64,000 nucleotides of DNA from Chitinophagaceae bacterium (GCA_016710935.1 JADJTY010000001.1:248001-312000), one strand, 5' to 3'; positions 34,764 to 45,282 are shown, counted from the first letter of the stretch. Notes: a model not told the origin generated them from the letters alone. Translations and numbers: made by a program.

Positions 34764-35774
34764 ATGCTTAATAATAAATCCATACTTATAACAGGAGGTA
34801 CCGGCTCACTGGGGAAAGAACTGACAAAGACAATTTTCAATAAGTGGCCAGATGTAAAAAGATTGGTTATTTACTCCAGGGATGAACAAAAGCAATTTCA
34901 AATGGCCCAGGAGTTTTCTGAAATTAATTATCCTGCCATACGTTATTTTATTGGTGATGTAAGAGACCTTGAACGATTAAAAAGGGCATTTAACGGAATA
35001 GATTATGTTATACATGCAGCGGCTATGAAACATGTGCACATCGCCGAATATAATCCCGATGAATGTGTAAAGACAAATATAGGAGGTGCAGAGCATGTAA
35101 TTATGGCTGCATTGTCTTCCAATGTATCTAAAGTTGTTGCGCTTTCTACAGATAAAGCCTGCGCTCCTATCAATTTATATGGTGCCACCAAACTCACGTC
35201 GGATAAGCTTTTTATTGCAGCCAATAATATCAGGGGCAACCAGGATATTAAATTTTCAGTGGTGCGCTATGGTAATGTAATGGGTTCAAATGGATCGGTT
35301 ATACCTTTTTTTATGAAAAAAAGAGCGGAGGGAGTATTGCCCATAACAGACCCGGCAATGACCAGGTTTAATATCTCGTTACAGGATGGTGTTAATATGG
35401 TATTACATGCCCTGGAAAATGCCTGGGGGGGCGAATTGTTTGTTCCTAAAATACCTTCATATAAAATTTTGGATGTGGCAAAAGCAATAGGCCCTGATTG
35501 CGAACATAAAATTGTGGGCATAAGACCGGGTGAAAAAGTGCATGAGCAAATGATCACAACGTCAGATTCATTCACTACATATGACCTGGGCAAGTATTAT
35601 GCCATCCTGCCCCAATCTACCAGTTGGGATCTGAATGAATTTAAAAAACATTTTAATGCTGAGTTGGTTCCGCAGGGATTTGAATATTCATCTGATAAAA
35701 ATGAAAAGTGGGAAACAGTAGAATCATTAAGGCAATTATTTAAAGAACATCTTTATCCTGATTTTAATTTTTAA
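34764..35774 (+). CDS. pseB: UDP-GlcNAc 4,6-dehydratase (inverting), PseB-like
   Basis: 336 residues. GGTGSLGKELTKTIF binds NAD(P); the segments HAAAMKHVHIAEYNP, STDKACAPINLYGATKLTSD and VVRYGNVMGSNGSVIPFF fit PseB/FlaA1-type dehydratases. It makes the 4-keto-6-deoxy sugar that starts pseudaminic acid synthesis. PseC follows after 2 nt. Confidence 0.92.
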   Translation: MLNNKSILITGGTGSLGKELTKTIFNKWPDVKRLVIYSRDEQKQFQMAQEFSEINYPAIRYFIGDVRDLERLKRAFNGIDYVIHAAAMKHVHIAEYNPDECVKTNIGGAEHVIMAALSSNVSKVVALSTDKACAPINLYGATKLTSDKLFIAANNIRGNQDIKFSVVRYGNVMGSNGSVIPFFMKKRAEGVLPITDPAMTRFNISLQDGVNMVLHALENAWGGELFVPKIPSYKILDVAKAIGPDCEHKIVGIRPGEKVHEQMITTSDSFTTYDLGKYYAILPQSTSWDLNEFKKHFNAELVPQGFEYSSDKNEKWETVESLRQLFKEHLYPDFNF

Positions 35775-35776
35775 TT

Positions 35777-36934
35777 ATGATTCCTTACGGTAAACAACAT
35801 ATTACACAAGAAGATATTGATGCAGTGGTGCAGGTATTGCAATCTGATTTTTTGACACAGGGTCCAAAGATTGCTGAGTTTGAAAATGCATTTGCCGCTT
35901 ACATTGGCTGTAAATATGCAGTAGCAGTTGCCAATGGAACTGCGGCGCTTCATTTATCTGCATTGGCTTTAGGTGTAAACAGCAGTACCAATGTAATTAC
36001 CACGCCTATCACATTTTGCGCATCAGCAAATTGTATACGCTACTGCGGCGGTAATGTATTTTTTGCCGATATAGATGCAGCTACACTTACGTTAGACATT
36101 AATAAAGTAGAAGAACTTATCTTATCAAAACCGGCAGGTTTTTTTTCGGGAATTATTCCTGTTGATTTTGCAGGGCTTCCGGTGAACATGGAAGCATTCA
36201 AGGTTTTGGCAGATAAATATGGTCTCTGGATTTTAGAAGACGCCTGCCATGCACCGGGCGGATACTTTATAGATAGTAAGGGCGAAAAACAGCAGGCAGG
36301 AAATGGAAACTTTGCCGAGCTGGCCATTTTTTCTTTTCACCCCGTAAAACATATTGCCACCGGTGAAGGCGGTATGATTACAACCAATGACGATAAACTG
36401 TATCATAAACTTTTACAATTACGGTCACATGGTATGGTTTACCAGGGCAATGATAAACTTATCGAAAATCATGGCGGATGGTATATGGAAATGCAGGAGT
36501 TAGGTTTTAATTACAGGCTGTCTGATATACAGGCTGCTTTGGGAATTAGCCAACTGACAAAGGCCGGGGAAAGATTAAGAAGAAGAAATGAAATTGCAGC
36601 TATTTATAATAAAGCTTTCGAAGGTACAAATGTTGAAATATTGTCATTGCCTGCAAATATTTATCATGCTTATCATTTATATATTATCCAGGTAAGCGAT
36701 AGGAAAAAATTGTATGATGAGTTGCGAAAGAATAAAATTTTTGCTCAGGTGCATTATGTGCCCGTCCACCTGATGCCTTATTATAAAAATATAGACGATT
36801 ATACAGGAAAATTACCAAGAGCAGAAAACTACTATGCAAAATGTTTAAGTATACCAATGTACCCAACACTTTCCAATGATGAACAGGAGTTTGTAATTAA
36901 CATGATAAAAAGTCATAGCAAATCAGAAGTATGA
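35777..36934 (+). CDS. pseC: UDP-4-amino-4,6-dideoxy-sugar transaminase, PseC-like
   Basis: 385 residues of the DegT/DnrJ/EryC1 fold. The PLP lysine is K191 in SFHPVKHIATGEGGM, and the N-terminus MIPYGKQHITQEDIDAV with FLTQGPKIAEFE is characteristic of PseC. It aminates C-4 of the PseB product with glutamate. It overlaps the next gene by ATGA. Confidence 0.93.
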   Translation: MIPYGKQHITQEDIDAVVQVLQSDFLTQGPKIAEFENAFAAYIGCKYAVAVANGTAALHLSALALGVNSSTNVITTPITFCASANCIRYCGGNVFFADIDAATLTLDINKVEELILSKPAGFFSGIIPVDFAGLPVNMEAFKVLADKYGLWILEDACHAPGGYFIDSKGEKQQAGNGNFAELAIFSFHPVKHIATGEGGMITTNDDKLYHKLLQLRSHGMVYQGNDKLIENHGGWYMEMQELGFNYRLSDIQAALGISQLTKAGERLRRRNEIAAIYNKAFEGTNVEILSLPANIYHAYHLYIIQVSDRKKLYDELRKNKIFAQVHYVPVHLMPYYKNIDDYTGKLPRAENYYAKCLSIPMYPTLSNDEQEFVINMIKSHSKSEV

Positions 36935-38691
36935 ATTACGTAATAATTGAAGTTGCTAATACGCATGGTGGAAGTATTGATTACCTGAATAATCTTATTG
37001 AGGAATATGAGGATTGCAAAGATGGATTTGGGATAAAATTTCAACCACTACATCCTGATGAATTAGCTACCCCGGATTTCCAATGGTACCCTGTTTACCA
37101 AAAACTTCATTTTGAATCCAAAACCTGGCAGGCGGTAATCAATAAATCTGCTGCTACCAAAGATGTTTGGATCGATGTATTCGATTCATACGGGGTACAA
37201 ATAATTGAGGAAAATATTGATAAAGTATATGGTATTAAATTGCAGGTTTCTGTTTTATACAATTTTAAAGTTATTGATTTATTAAGCAAGCTGAATTTAA
37301 GTGATAAAAAGCTGATAATAAATATTGCCGCCCTGAGTATTGAAGAAATTGATTTCTTTTTAAATAAAATAGAAAATAGCCTTAACCCTGATGAAGTATT
37401 TATTGAAGTAGGTTTTCAGGGCTATCCAACAGAACTTATCGATTCTGGGATTTCAAAAATTCAACAAATCAAAAAGCGCTTCAATAAAAAAATTGTTTTT
37501 GCCGATCATATTGATAAAAATGATGTTTATGCTGTATGGATGCCTGTTTTAGCTATTGCATCTGGTGCAGATATTATAGAAAAGCATGTAATGTTATCTA
37601 ATGTAGAAACAGAGTATGATCATTATTCCAGCCTGATCAAAGATCAATTTTCGCAAATGGTTTCTGTAATTAATGAATATACAAAGCTTATCAATGCCCC
37701 TTTCATTAACCAAAGAGAAACCACCTATTTATCCGGTACTATTATGAAACCCCTTTTAAAGAAAGGGAAAAAAGCAGGTGAGTTGGTTGACCTGACGAAT
37801 GAGTTTGATTTTAAACGATCGGGAAAGAATGGACTAAATTCAAAAGAAATACTCAACCTGTCCGGTACTTTTCACTTACTAAATAAAAATAAACGGGCTG
37901 GTGAGACTTTGCAAAAAGAAGATTTTAAAAAAGCAAATATTGCAGTAATAATAGCTTGCAGATTAAAATCAACAAGGCTAAAAGATAAAGCTTTGCTAAA
38001 GATCGGGGATATGACTTCGGTAGAATACTGCATAAAAAATGCCTGCAAATTCAGTAATGTGAACCATGTAGTGTTAGCAACGTCTGATCTGCCCTCAGAT
38101 GAGGGTTTGAAAGATTATACCTACAGTGAAAATGTTATTTTTCATCAGGGACATCCGGAAGATGTGATACAGCGATATCTTGATATTATAGACCATCTTA
38201 AAATAGATGTCGTAATCAGGGTGACAGCCGACATGCCGTTTATTGATGACGAAATTTGCTCAATATTGCTTAGAGAACATTTTGAATCAGGCGCCGATTA
38301 TACTACTGCCACGAAAGCTGCTGTGGGCACTAACCTGGAAATAATAAATACAACGGCACTTAAAAAAGTAAAAGAATTTTTTCCCAGTGCAGCTTACTCA
38401 GAATATATGACTTGGTATTTTCAAAATAACCCGGAGCATTTTAAACTAAATTTTATAGAATTACCTGCCAGCCTTGTAAGAGATTATAGATTAACTCTTG
38501 ACCATGATGAAGACTTGCAAATGTTTAATTTGATCCATCAAAAATTACAACCAGAATTTGGAATCAACCAAATTTATAAGTTACTGGATGAGCATGCCGA
38601 TATAGTTGCAGTTAACAGCCATATCACATTAAAATATAAAACAGATACTGAATTAATTAACACACTTAATGAAAAAACAAAAATTAAATAG
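36931..38691 (+). CDS. Fusion of a NeuB/PseI-like synthase with a SpsF/PseF-like cytidylyltransferase
   Basis: 586 residues. Residues about 1-330 resemble sialic acid synthases (MNYVIIEVANTHGGSID, KFQPLHPDE, DVFDSYGV, GADIIEKHVMLS) with a SAF-like part (KPLLKKGKKAGELV, GETLQKEDF). Residues about 335-580 are a nucleotidyltransferase of the SpsF type (AVIIACRLKSTRLKDKALLKIG, GHPEDVIQRYLDI, RVTADMPFID). So condensation to a nonulosonate and CMP activation may be in one chain. The N-domain is divergent (EVANTHGG rather than EIGxNHNG), so its substrate may differ. A separate PseI is at 45273. Confidence 0.85.
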   Translation: MNYVIIEVANTHGGSIDYLNNLIEEYEDCKDGFGIKFQPLHPDELATPDFQWYPVYQKLHFESKTWQAVINKSAATKDVWIDVFDSYGVQIIEENIDKVYGIKLQVSVLYNFKVIDLLSKLNLSDKKLIINIAALSIEEIDFFLNKIENSLNPDEVFIEVGFQGYPTELIDSGISKIQQIKKRFNKKIVFADHIDKNDVYAVWMPVLAIASGADIIEKHVMLSNVETEYDHYSSLIKDQFSQMVSVINEYTKLINAPFINQRETTYLSGTIMKPLLKKGKKAGELVDLTNEFDFKRSGKNGLNSKEILNLSGTFHLLNKNKRAGETLQKEDFKKANIAVIIACRLKSTRLKDKALLKIGDMTSVEYCIKNACKFSNVNHVVLATSDLPSDEGLKDYTYSENVIFHQGHPEDVIQRYLDIIDHLKIDVVIRVTADMPFIDDEICSILLREHFESGADYTTATKAAVGTNLEIINTTALKKVKEFFPSAAYSEYMTWYFQNNPEHFKLNFIELPASLVRDYRLTLDHDEDLQMFNLIHQKLQPEFGINQIYKLLDEHADIVAVNSHITLKYKTDTELINTLNEKTKIK

Positions 38692-38696
38692 TTACT

Positions 38697-40131
38697 ATGC
38701 TGTTTAACTCATTAAACTTTGCGGTGTTCTTATTAATTGTATTCTTTTTGTATTGGTTTGTCGTAAATAAAAACCTAAAACTTCAAAATTTATTACTATT
38801 AATTGCAAGCTATTTCTTTTTATTCCTGTTGGGATTGGAGATTTTTAGGTCTTTTAGCTTTTTCTACCCTTTTGGATTATACACTTGGTCAGAAAATAGA
38901 CAGGAAAAAAGTATTGCCAGGAAAAAATGTGGCTAGCGATTTGCGTCGGAATTAATTTAGGCTTACTGTTTTTATTTAAATACTACAACTTCTTTATTGA
39001 TTCATTCTCAGGCCTGTTAACAGGAATTGGCTTTAAGGTTCATCCTTCTACTATAAATGTAATTTTACCACTGGGTATTTCATTTTATACCTTTCATGGC
39101 CTGTCATATATTATTGATATATACCGAGGAAAAATTAGCGCAGAAAAAAACTTTGTTAGCTATGCATTATTCGTAAGCTTTTTTCCTTTGTTGGTAGCTG
39201 GTCCTATAGAAAGAGCAACCCATTTATTACCCCAAATCGTAAAAAACAGAAGTTTTAATTATTACCAGGCTGTAATTGGCCTTCGGCAAATTTTATGGGG
39301 ACTTTTTAAAAAAATTGTGATTGCTGATAGTTGTGCTGAATATGCAAACCTTGCATTTAATAATCCAGAGGCATACTCAGGCAGTACTTTATTCCTTGGT
39401 ATTTTCTTTTTCACAATACAGATCTATTGCGATTTTTCTGGATACTCTGATATTGCATTAGGTACTGCTAAACTATTAGGGTTTGAACTTTTAAAGAATT
39501 TTAATTACCCTTATTTTTCAAGAAATATAGCAGAGTTTTGGAGACGGTGGCACATTTCTCTTTCCACCTGGTTTAGGGATTATTTATACATTCCTCTGGG
39601 AGGCAGTAAGGGTAATTTTTATAGTAAAGTAAGAAATGTGTTTATCATTTTTCTTGTGAGTGGTTTTGGCATGGAGCTAATTGGACATTTATTGTTTGGG
39701 GAGGGATAAATGCCCTTTTTATAATACCTTCATTTATTTTAAATAAGAACCGTAGTTATATTGATGTTGTGGCCAAAGGAAAAATATTCCCCAGCGTTAC
39801 CGAATTGTTTTTAATGATAAATACTTTTTTGATAACGATGTTTGCCTGGGTCTTTTTCAGATCCGTCAGTTTGCAACAGGCTACAACTTATTTATCAGGA
39901 ATATTTAAACCGTCTATACTCGCAAAACCAAGCTTTTCCCCTTTTTATTTATTCGCTTTTATCTTTTTCTTTTTTGCAGTTGAATGGCTCGGTAGGGAAA
40001 ATAATTTTGCCTTAGAAAAAATGCCGGTTAAAAAATATAAACCCTTGAGATACTTTTTTTATACAATATTAATTTTAAGCATCCTCTATTTTTATGGTGC
40101 TGAGCAGCAATTTATTTATTTTCAATTTTAA
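38697..40131 (+). pseudogene. MBOAT-family O-acyltransferase (DltB/AlgI-like), frameshifted
   Basis: Three collinear frame pieces together give about 478 residues. The middle part has LPLGISFYTFHGLSYIID, FPLLVAGPIERA, QIYCDFSGYSDIALGTAKLLG and FWRRWHISLSTWFRDYLYIPLGGS, the MBOAT pattern of AlgI. The shifts are an extra T (T5 run at 38817-38821), a missing A (A6 run at 38922-38927) and a missing T (39664-39667), all in homopolymers. The third shift lies in the catalytic SGFWHGANW motif. With the SGNH gene downstream it should acylate a sugar outside the membrane. Confidence 0.88.
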
Positions 40132-40135
40132 AACA

Positions 40136-41082
40136 GTGAAAATATTTCTTAAACAGTTGAGCCTCTATTTATTATTACCATTAGCAATAATGTTAACTAT
40201 TGGCCTGTTTGATAATTCCGATAAAAAGTATTCTCCAAATGAAAATATTATTAAGCTTCAAAATTTAAACAGTTTCGATAGTTTAGATTTTCTATTTGTT
40301 GGAAATTCATATTGTTATTCAGGAATCAAGAATTCAATGTTTGATAGTTTGAATATCAGAACTTTTAATTTAGGCATTGCTACAGCCGGCCCTTTATTTT
40401 ACAAACTAACAATTACCGATTATCTAAGTTCAATAAAAAAGTATCCGAATTATACTTTCTTGCTCGTTTCACCAACAAGCTTTTCCAATGGAGCCGACAA
40501 TTTTAGTGCTTATCCTATTCATAGATACCTGGACAAGCCAGTTTCAAATTTCAGTTTAGCAACTTCGCAATTAAAGATGATATTTTTATACCCCGAATTG
40601 GTGCAAAAAAGCTTCAAAAAAGGGGTTAACAATATTATCAGCTTCAATAAAACTGCACCTGTCAATAATATAAACCCCCTTTTGGCATCTAAAGGATATG
40701 AAAGCTCAAAAATAATAATAGACAAAAAAATTGTAAAGGAAACAGAAGGGCTATACATGCCTTTTAAAAAAGAAACTTTTAGTAATTCGAGGTATTCTAT
40801 ATTATTAGATATCATAGCAATCTTACAGGAAAAAGGGATCAAAGTAATATTGTTTGATTTGCCTACAAATAAATTAAGCAAATACTACAATGCTGAGTTT
40901 AATAAAACATACAATGACGTTATAGCCGACTTAAAGAAAAATATAATTTTATTTCCTTAGCCCAGGTTAATCTAAAAGATTCATGTTATAGAAACCTGGA
41001 TCATATGAATGATTATGGTGCTGAGATCGTAACCAATATTTTAATAGACAGTATAAAGCAAAGTATATACTTCAACAAATAA
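40136..41082 (+). pseudogene. SGNH-type protein partner of MBOAT, frameshifted near the end
   Basis: Likely starts at GTG 40136 (an ATG at 40094 lies inside the MBOAT gene). An N-terminal membrane helix (LSLYLLLPLAIMLTIGLF) precedes a domain with FLFVGNSYCYSG, where Ser of GNS is the nucleophile position. The frame stops at 40960 after KKNIILFP, but another frame continues with the expected DxxH (NLDHMNDYGAEIV) and ends at 41082. One base indel near 40945-40955 explains this. Role: transfer of acyl groups to the glycan, like AlgJ/AlgX. Confidence 0.78.
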
Positions 41083-41114
41083 CAGAGGTTTGTATAATAT
41101 TTTAAAACACACTT

Positions 41115-41735
41115 ATGAATTTTAAAACAGAACAAGAGAAATTTTGGTCGGAAGGATTTGGGGATGACTATATTGGAAGGAACCAAAGCGATCAATTGCT
41201 GGCATCTAACTTAAACTTTTTTTCGCTCGCATTAAAAAAGGCCGGTAAGGTAAACTCCTGTAAAGAATTTGGAGCAAATATAGGCATGAATCTTAAAGCA
41301 TTAAAATTGCTATACCCTGGTATCAATCTGCAAGCTGTTGAAATTAATGAAAAAGCGGCAGGTGAATTAAAAAATAATATAGGCAGTGAAAACGTTTTCA
41401 ACGGATCTATTTTTGATGCGCCCAACGATACTTTGGTAGATGTGGCGTTAATAAAAGGAGTGCTCATTCACATCAATCCGGATATGTTACCTGTAGTATA
41501 TCAAAAATTGTATGAGGCTTCTTCGAAGTATATTTTAATTGCTGAGTATTACAATCCTTCTCCGGTAGCTATCCCTTATCGTGGACATAACGACAGGTTA
41601 TTTAAAAGAGATTTTGCCGGCGAATTTTTAGAGAAATTCACTGATACTGTTTTAGTTGATTATGGGTTTGCTTACAAAAGAGACCCCGCATTTCCGCAAG
41701 ATGATATCACCTGGTTTTTAATTGAAAAAAAATAA
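41115..41735 (+). CDS. Pseudaminic-acid-associated methyltransferase
   Basis: 206 residues. The start TEQEKFWSEGFGDDYIGRNQ and motif KEFGANIGMNLKALKLLYPG with VDVALIKGVLIHINPDMLP match the methylase family named for its association with pseudaminic acid gene clusters. It is a class I SAM enzyme, probably N- or O-methylating a nonulosonate precursor. It lies 32 nt after the SGNH gene and 3 nt before the first amidotransferase gene. Confidence 0.88.
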   Translation: MNFKTEQEKFWSEGFGDDYIGRNQSDQLLASNLNFFSLALKKAGKVNSCKEFGANIGMNLKALKLLYPGINLQAVEINEKAAGELKNNIGSENVFNGSIFDAPNDTLVDVALIKGVLIHINPDMLPVVYQKLYEASSKYILIAEYYNPSPVAIPYRGHNDRLFKRDFAGEFLEKFTDTVLVDYGFAYKRDPAFPQDDITWFLIEKK

Positions 41736-41738
41736 ATA

Positions 41739-42893
41739 ATGCAAATAAGATATTGTAAAAAGTGTTTGTTTCCCGAAACCAAGCCCGACTTGTCGTTCAA
41801 TGAAGATGGAGTTTGTTCTGCCTGTATAGCAGCGGAAGAAAAAAATGCCGGAATTGACTGGAATCAGCGGGAAAAGGATTTTTATGAGATCGTAGATCAT
41901 TATAAAAAGCCCGAAGGAGAAATTGGGTACGATTGTCTGATACCGGTTAGTGGTGGGAAAGATAGTACTTACCAGGCTTATTTTATGAAGTACGTTTGCG
42001 GGCTAAACCCTTTATGTGTTTGCTTTGAAACCACTGTAGTTACTGAACTGGGGCAGCGTAATTTAGATAATATCTCGAAAATGGGCATTGATGTGATCCA
42101 TTTCAAAAAAAATTACGATGCTTATAAAAAAATGGTGGTAGAGAGTTTTATAAGGGTGGGAGATGAAATGTGGCCCAATCATATCGGCATATTTACCATA
42201 CCTGTAATGTTTGCTGTAAAGTTTAATATACCATTAATAATATGGGGCGAAAATCCGCAACAGGAATACGGTGGCCCTCATTTAGACAGCGTAAAAAACA
42301 GGATACTAAACCGCAAATGGTTAGAGGAATTTGGCGGCCTGCTGGGCAACAGGATACAGGATATGATTGGGGTGCAGGGCTTGACCGAGAAGGAACTGAC
42401 ACCTTACTTTTATCCCGCTGATGAAGATATTGAAAGAGTTGGCGTAACAGGGGTGTTTTTAGGGCATTACTTTTTTTGGGATGCCCGTAAACAACTGGAG
42501 ATCGTAAAGGAGCATGGCTTCAGCGTAAAAGAAGATGGAAATATTGAAGGCACATATACCAATTATGAAAACCTGGATGAAAAATTAGTTGGCCTGCATG
42601 ATTACCTCAAATATGTAAAGTATGGCTTTGGGAGGGCAACTGATCATGTATGTATTGATATCAGGAACAACAGGCTAACCAGAGCCGAAGGATTAGTATT
42701 GGTAAAACAATTCGATGGTAAATACCCACACTACGCTGTACAGGAATTTATTAAATATTCGGGTATGACAAAACAAGAGATTGACGACGTGATAGACTCT
42801 TATACCAACCCGGTAATTTTTGCGCAACAGGAAGATGGAAGTTTTAAAAGAGATAATGAGGGTAGTCTCATTAAAAACTTTGAAATTCAATAA
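41739..42893 (+). CDS. N-acetyl sugar amidotransferase, WbpG-like (module 1)
   Basis: 384 residues. A zinc-type cluster CKKC/CSAC (C6, C9, C26, C29) precedes an ATP-PPase loop VSGGKDS (71-76). These are the features of WbpG/PseA/LegA-type enzymes, which turn an N-acetyl group on a sugar into an acetamidino group with ammonia from HisH/HisF-like partners. The two partners follow directly (42905, 43506). A second, different copy lies at 50196. Confidence 0.93.
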   Translation: MQIRYCKKCLFPETKPDLSFNEDGVCSACIAAEEKNAGIDWNQREKDFYEIVDHYKKPEGEIGYDCLIPVSGGKDSTYQAYFMKYVCGLNPLCVCFETTVVTELGQRNLDNISKMGIDVIHFKKNYDAYKKMVVESFIRVGDEMWPNHIGIFTIPVMFAVKFNIPLIIWGENPQQEYGGPHLDSVKNRILNRKWLEEFGGLLGNRIQDMIGVQGLTEKELTPYFYPADEDIERVGVTGVFLGHYFFWDARKQLEIVKEHGFSVKEDGNIEGTYTNYENLDEKLVGLHDYLKYVKYGFGRATDHVCIDIRNNRLTRAEGLVLVKQFDGKYPHYAVQEFIKYSGMTKQEIDDVIDSYTNPVIFAQQEDGSFKRDNEGSLIKNFEIQ

Positions 42894-42904
42894 AAGACAA
42901 CATA

Positions 42905-43513
42905 ATGAAAACGGCTATAATAGATTACGGAATGGGCAATGTAGCCTCGGTGCAAAAAGCACTGAATTTTTTAAAGATCGAAAATATAATTACCTGCAAT
43001 CACCGTGAAATAGAAGAGGCCGATGCTATCATTTTACCTGGTGTAGGCGCTTTTAAACAAGGGATGGATAATTTAAACCTTTATAATTTAATGCCAGTGC
43101 TTAATGAACAGGTATTGATAAAGCAAAAACCATTTATGGGCTTTTGTTTAGGGATGCAATTGCTGGCTACAACCGGTACTGAAGTTATCAACTGTAATGG
43201 ATTGGGATGGATAGCAGGAACTGTAAAAAAAATTGAAGAGCCTCAAAAACGTATACCACACCTGGGATGGAATGATATAACTGTAACAAAAAAGGATTTT
43301 CTGACAGCAGTTGATCAAAAGGATTTCTATTTTATACACAGCTATCATTTTGATGTTGATGATAAAGAGCATATTGCAGCTACCGTAAATTATGGTAAAA
43401 ATTATGTAGCGGCCATTCAATACAAAAATATTTTTGCCACACAGTTTCATCCTGAAAAAAGCCAGGATGCAGGGTTAACCTTGCTTTCGGGTATTTACAA
43501 GTATTATGCTTAA
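42905..43513 (+). CDS. HisH-like glutaminase subunit (module 1)
   Basis: 202 residues, class I glutamine amidotransferase with Cys81 in GFCLGMQLL, His182 and Glu184 in QFHPEKS. In this place it should release ammonia for the WbpG-like enzyme rather than serve histidine synthesis, since no other his gene is near. It overlaps the HisF-like gene by 8 nt. Confidence 0.92.
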   Translation: MKTAIIDYGMGNVASVQKALNFLKIENIITCNHREIEEADAIILPGVGAFKQGMDNLNLYNLMPVLNEQVLIKQKPFMGFCLGMQLLATTGTEVINCNGLGWIAGTVKKIEEPQKRIPHLGWNDITVTKKDFLTAVDQKDFYFIHSYHFDVDDKEHIAATVNYGKNYVAAIQYKNIFATQFHPEKSQDAGLTLLSGIYKYYA

Positions 43514-44252
43514 AGTCAGAATTATACCCATCCTCACCTTTAATGGATTTGCTTTGGTTAAAACAAAGCAATTTGCCAATCCCAGGATGGTGGGCAATCC
43601 TGTACAGGCAGCAAGGGTATATAACAGCAGGGCTGTAGATGAACTTGCCTTTGTAGATATTTTTGCAACAAAACAAAGCCGAAAAAACAATCTTAAAATT
43701 GTACAGGATGTAATTAAAGAATGTTTTATGCCGGTAGCTATTGGTGGGGGAATAACTTCTATTGAAGATATTACTGACCTTTTAAAAATCGGGGCTGATA
43801 AAGTTATTATTAAAACAGCGTCGCTTGTTAATAGTAGTTTCATCAAAAAGGCCTCAGAATTTTTTGGAGCCCAATGCATAACCATTGCTGTAGATGTATT
43901 CAGGCAGGATGATCAGTTTAAAGTATTGAATACAGCAGGTAGGGATGTTACCATGCAGAATTTTATTTTGGAGATACAGGAAGCCGGGGCCGGTGAAATT
44001 ATTCTGAACTCAGTAGACAAGGATGGTACCATGAATGGTTTTGATATTGCATTGATACAGGAAGCAGAAAAAATAACAAAAGTGCCGATGATATGTGTTG
44101 GTGGTGGCGGAAATCTAGATCATTATGTTGAGCTTTTTCAACAAACCAATTGTGAGGCTGTAGGTTCTGCAAGTATTTTTCATTTTACGCAGTTCACGCC
44201 GCTGGATATAAAGAATTCATTAAAGCATATTAATAAACCTGTAAGATTATGA
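43506..44252 (+). CDS. HisF-like ammonia-channel subunit (module 1), cyclase Asp missing
   Basis: 248 residues, (beta/alpha)8 barrel (VDELAFVDIFAT, MPVAIGGGI, GAGEIILNSVDKDGT). In true HisF, Asp11 (LDV) and Asp130 are catalytic; here residue 11 is Thr (RIIPILTF) while the second Asp is kept (IAVDVF). This fits an ammonia-delivering partner of the sugar amidotransferase without cyclase activity. Overlaps the next gene by ATGA. Confidence 0.9.
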   Translation: MLKVRIIPILTFNGFALVKTKQFANPRMVGNPVQAARVYNSRAVDELAFVDIFATKQSRKNNLKIVQDVIKECFMPVAIGGGITSIEDITDLLKIGADKVIIKTASLVNSSFIKKASEFFGAQCITIAVDVFRQDDQFKVLNTAGRDVTMQNFILEIQEAGAGEIILNSVDKDGTMNGFDIALIQEAEKITKVPMICVGGGGNLDHYVELFQQTNCEAVGSASIFHFTQFTPLDIKNSLKHINKPVRL

Positions 44253-44812
44253 TGCGTAAATATGCATCCATAAAAACACAAACCATAACGTATAACAATT
44301 ATACTATTGTACCCATACGGGAAGACGATAAGTATATAATCATGGATATGCGGAATGCCCAGCTCTTTCATTTGCGTCAAAAAGAACCGCTTACCATTGC
44401 ACAGCAAGATGACTATTTTTCCAGGGTGATCAGCCCTTTATTTGATGCACAACAGCCCTCACAGATCCTGTTTTCTTTTTTACATAATAATAACTGTATT
44501 GGATATGGGGGATTAGTGCATATCAATTGGTTGGATAAGTATGCCGAGATTTCCTTTATCATAAAACCGGAGTTGGAAGAAAAGTATTTCGCCGAATGCT
44601 GGCAAAGCTTCTTACACATGATACAGCAAGTGGCATTTGAAGACATTAAACTACATAAAATATTTACTTATGCATTTGACTTAAGACAAAAATTATATCC
44701 TGTGGTTGAATCTTGCGGTTTTTACAAAGAAGCCATTTTAAAAGAGCATTGCTTTTTTGAAGGCAGGTTTATCGATGTTGTCATTCATTCAAAATTAAAT
44801 ACAACATGCTAA
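44249..44812 (+). CDS. GNAT-family N-acetyltransferase
   Basis: 187 residues, GNAT fold (NAQLFHLRQKEPLT, NCIGYGGLVHINWLDKYAEISFII, LHKIFTYAFDLRQKLYPVVESCGFYKEAILKEH). It overlaps HisF (4 nt) and the next GNAT (7 nt). It probably acylates an amino sugar of the nonulosonate path; the exact step is unknown, and it may be the PseH-like enzyme or a second acylation. Confidence 0.85.
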   Translation: MMRKYASIKTQTITYNNYTIVPIREDDKYIIMDMRNAQLFHLRQKEPLTIAQQDDYFSRVISPLFDAQQPSQILFSFLHNNNCIGYGGLVHINWLDKYAEISFIIKPELEEKYFAECWQSFLHMIQQVAFEDIKLHKIFTYAFDLRQKLYPVVESCGFYKEAILKEHCFFEGRFIDVVIHSKLNTTC

Positions 44813-45282
44813 CCTTTCGCAAAGCCACTATAGAGGATTGTGCGTTATACCATAGCTGGGCAAACGATCCTTTGGTAAGAGACCAATCATACAATACGGC
44901 ATCTATTGACCTGGGTACACATACAAGATGGTTTAGCGAACGTATTATTAACCCTGATTTTTATTTTTTTATTTTCCAAAATGAGTCACAGCAAAATATC
45001 GGACAGGTACGAATTACAAAAGATAAAGATAATAACGCCATCATTGGCGTATCTATTGACCGTATGCACCGGGGTAAAGCTTATGCATCTCAAATACTTA
45101 ATCTGGCATCTGATTATTTTTTAACCGAAAATCCTGCATATATCATTTTCGCTTATATCAAGAACTCAAATGCAGCTTCCATACATTCTTTTATAAAAGC
45201 AAATTTTGTTTTTGAAAAAGAAATAATATACCAGGATCAACCAAGTGTATTATACATAAAAACCATACAACAATGCAAATAG
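44806..45282 (+). CDS. GNAT-family N-acetyltransferase, PseH-like
   Basis: 158 residues. The start MLTFRKATIEDCALYHSWANDPLVRDQSYN and the GQVRITKDKDNNAIIGVSIDRMHRGKAYASQIL acetyl-CoA loop are like those of PseH-type acetyltransferases that act on the UDP-4-amino sugar made by PseB/PseC. It overlaps pseI by 10 nt, which supports this role. Confidence 0.82.
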   Translation: MLTFRKATIEDCALYHSWANDPLVRDQSYNTASIDLGTHTRWFSERIINPDFYFFIFQNESQQNIGQVRITKDKDNNAIIGVSIDRMHRGKAYASQILNLASDYFLTENPAYIIFAYIKNSNAASIHSFIKANFVFEKEIIYQDQPSVLYIKTIQQCK

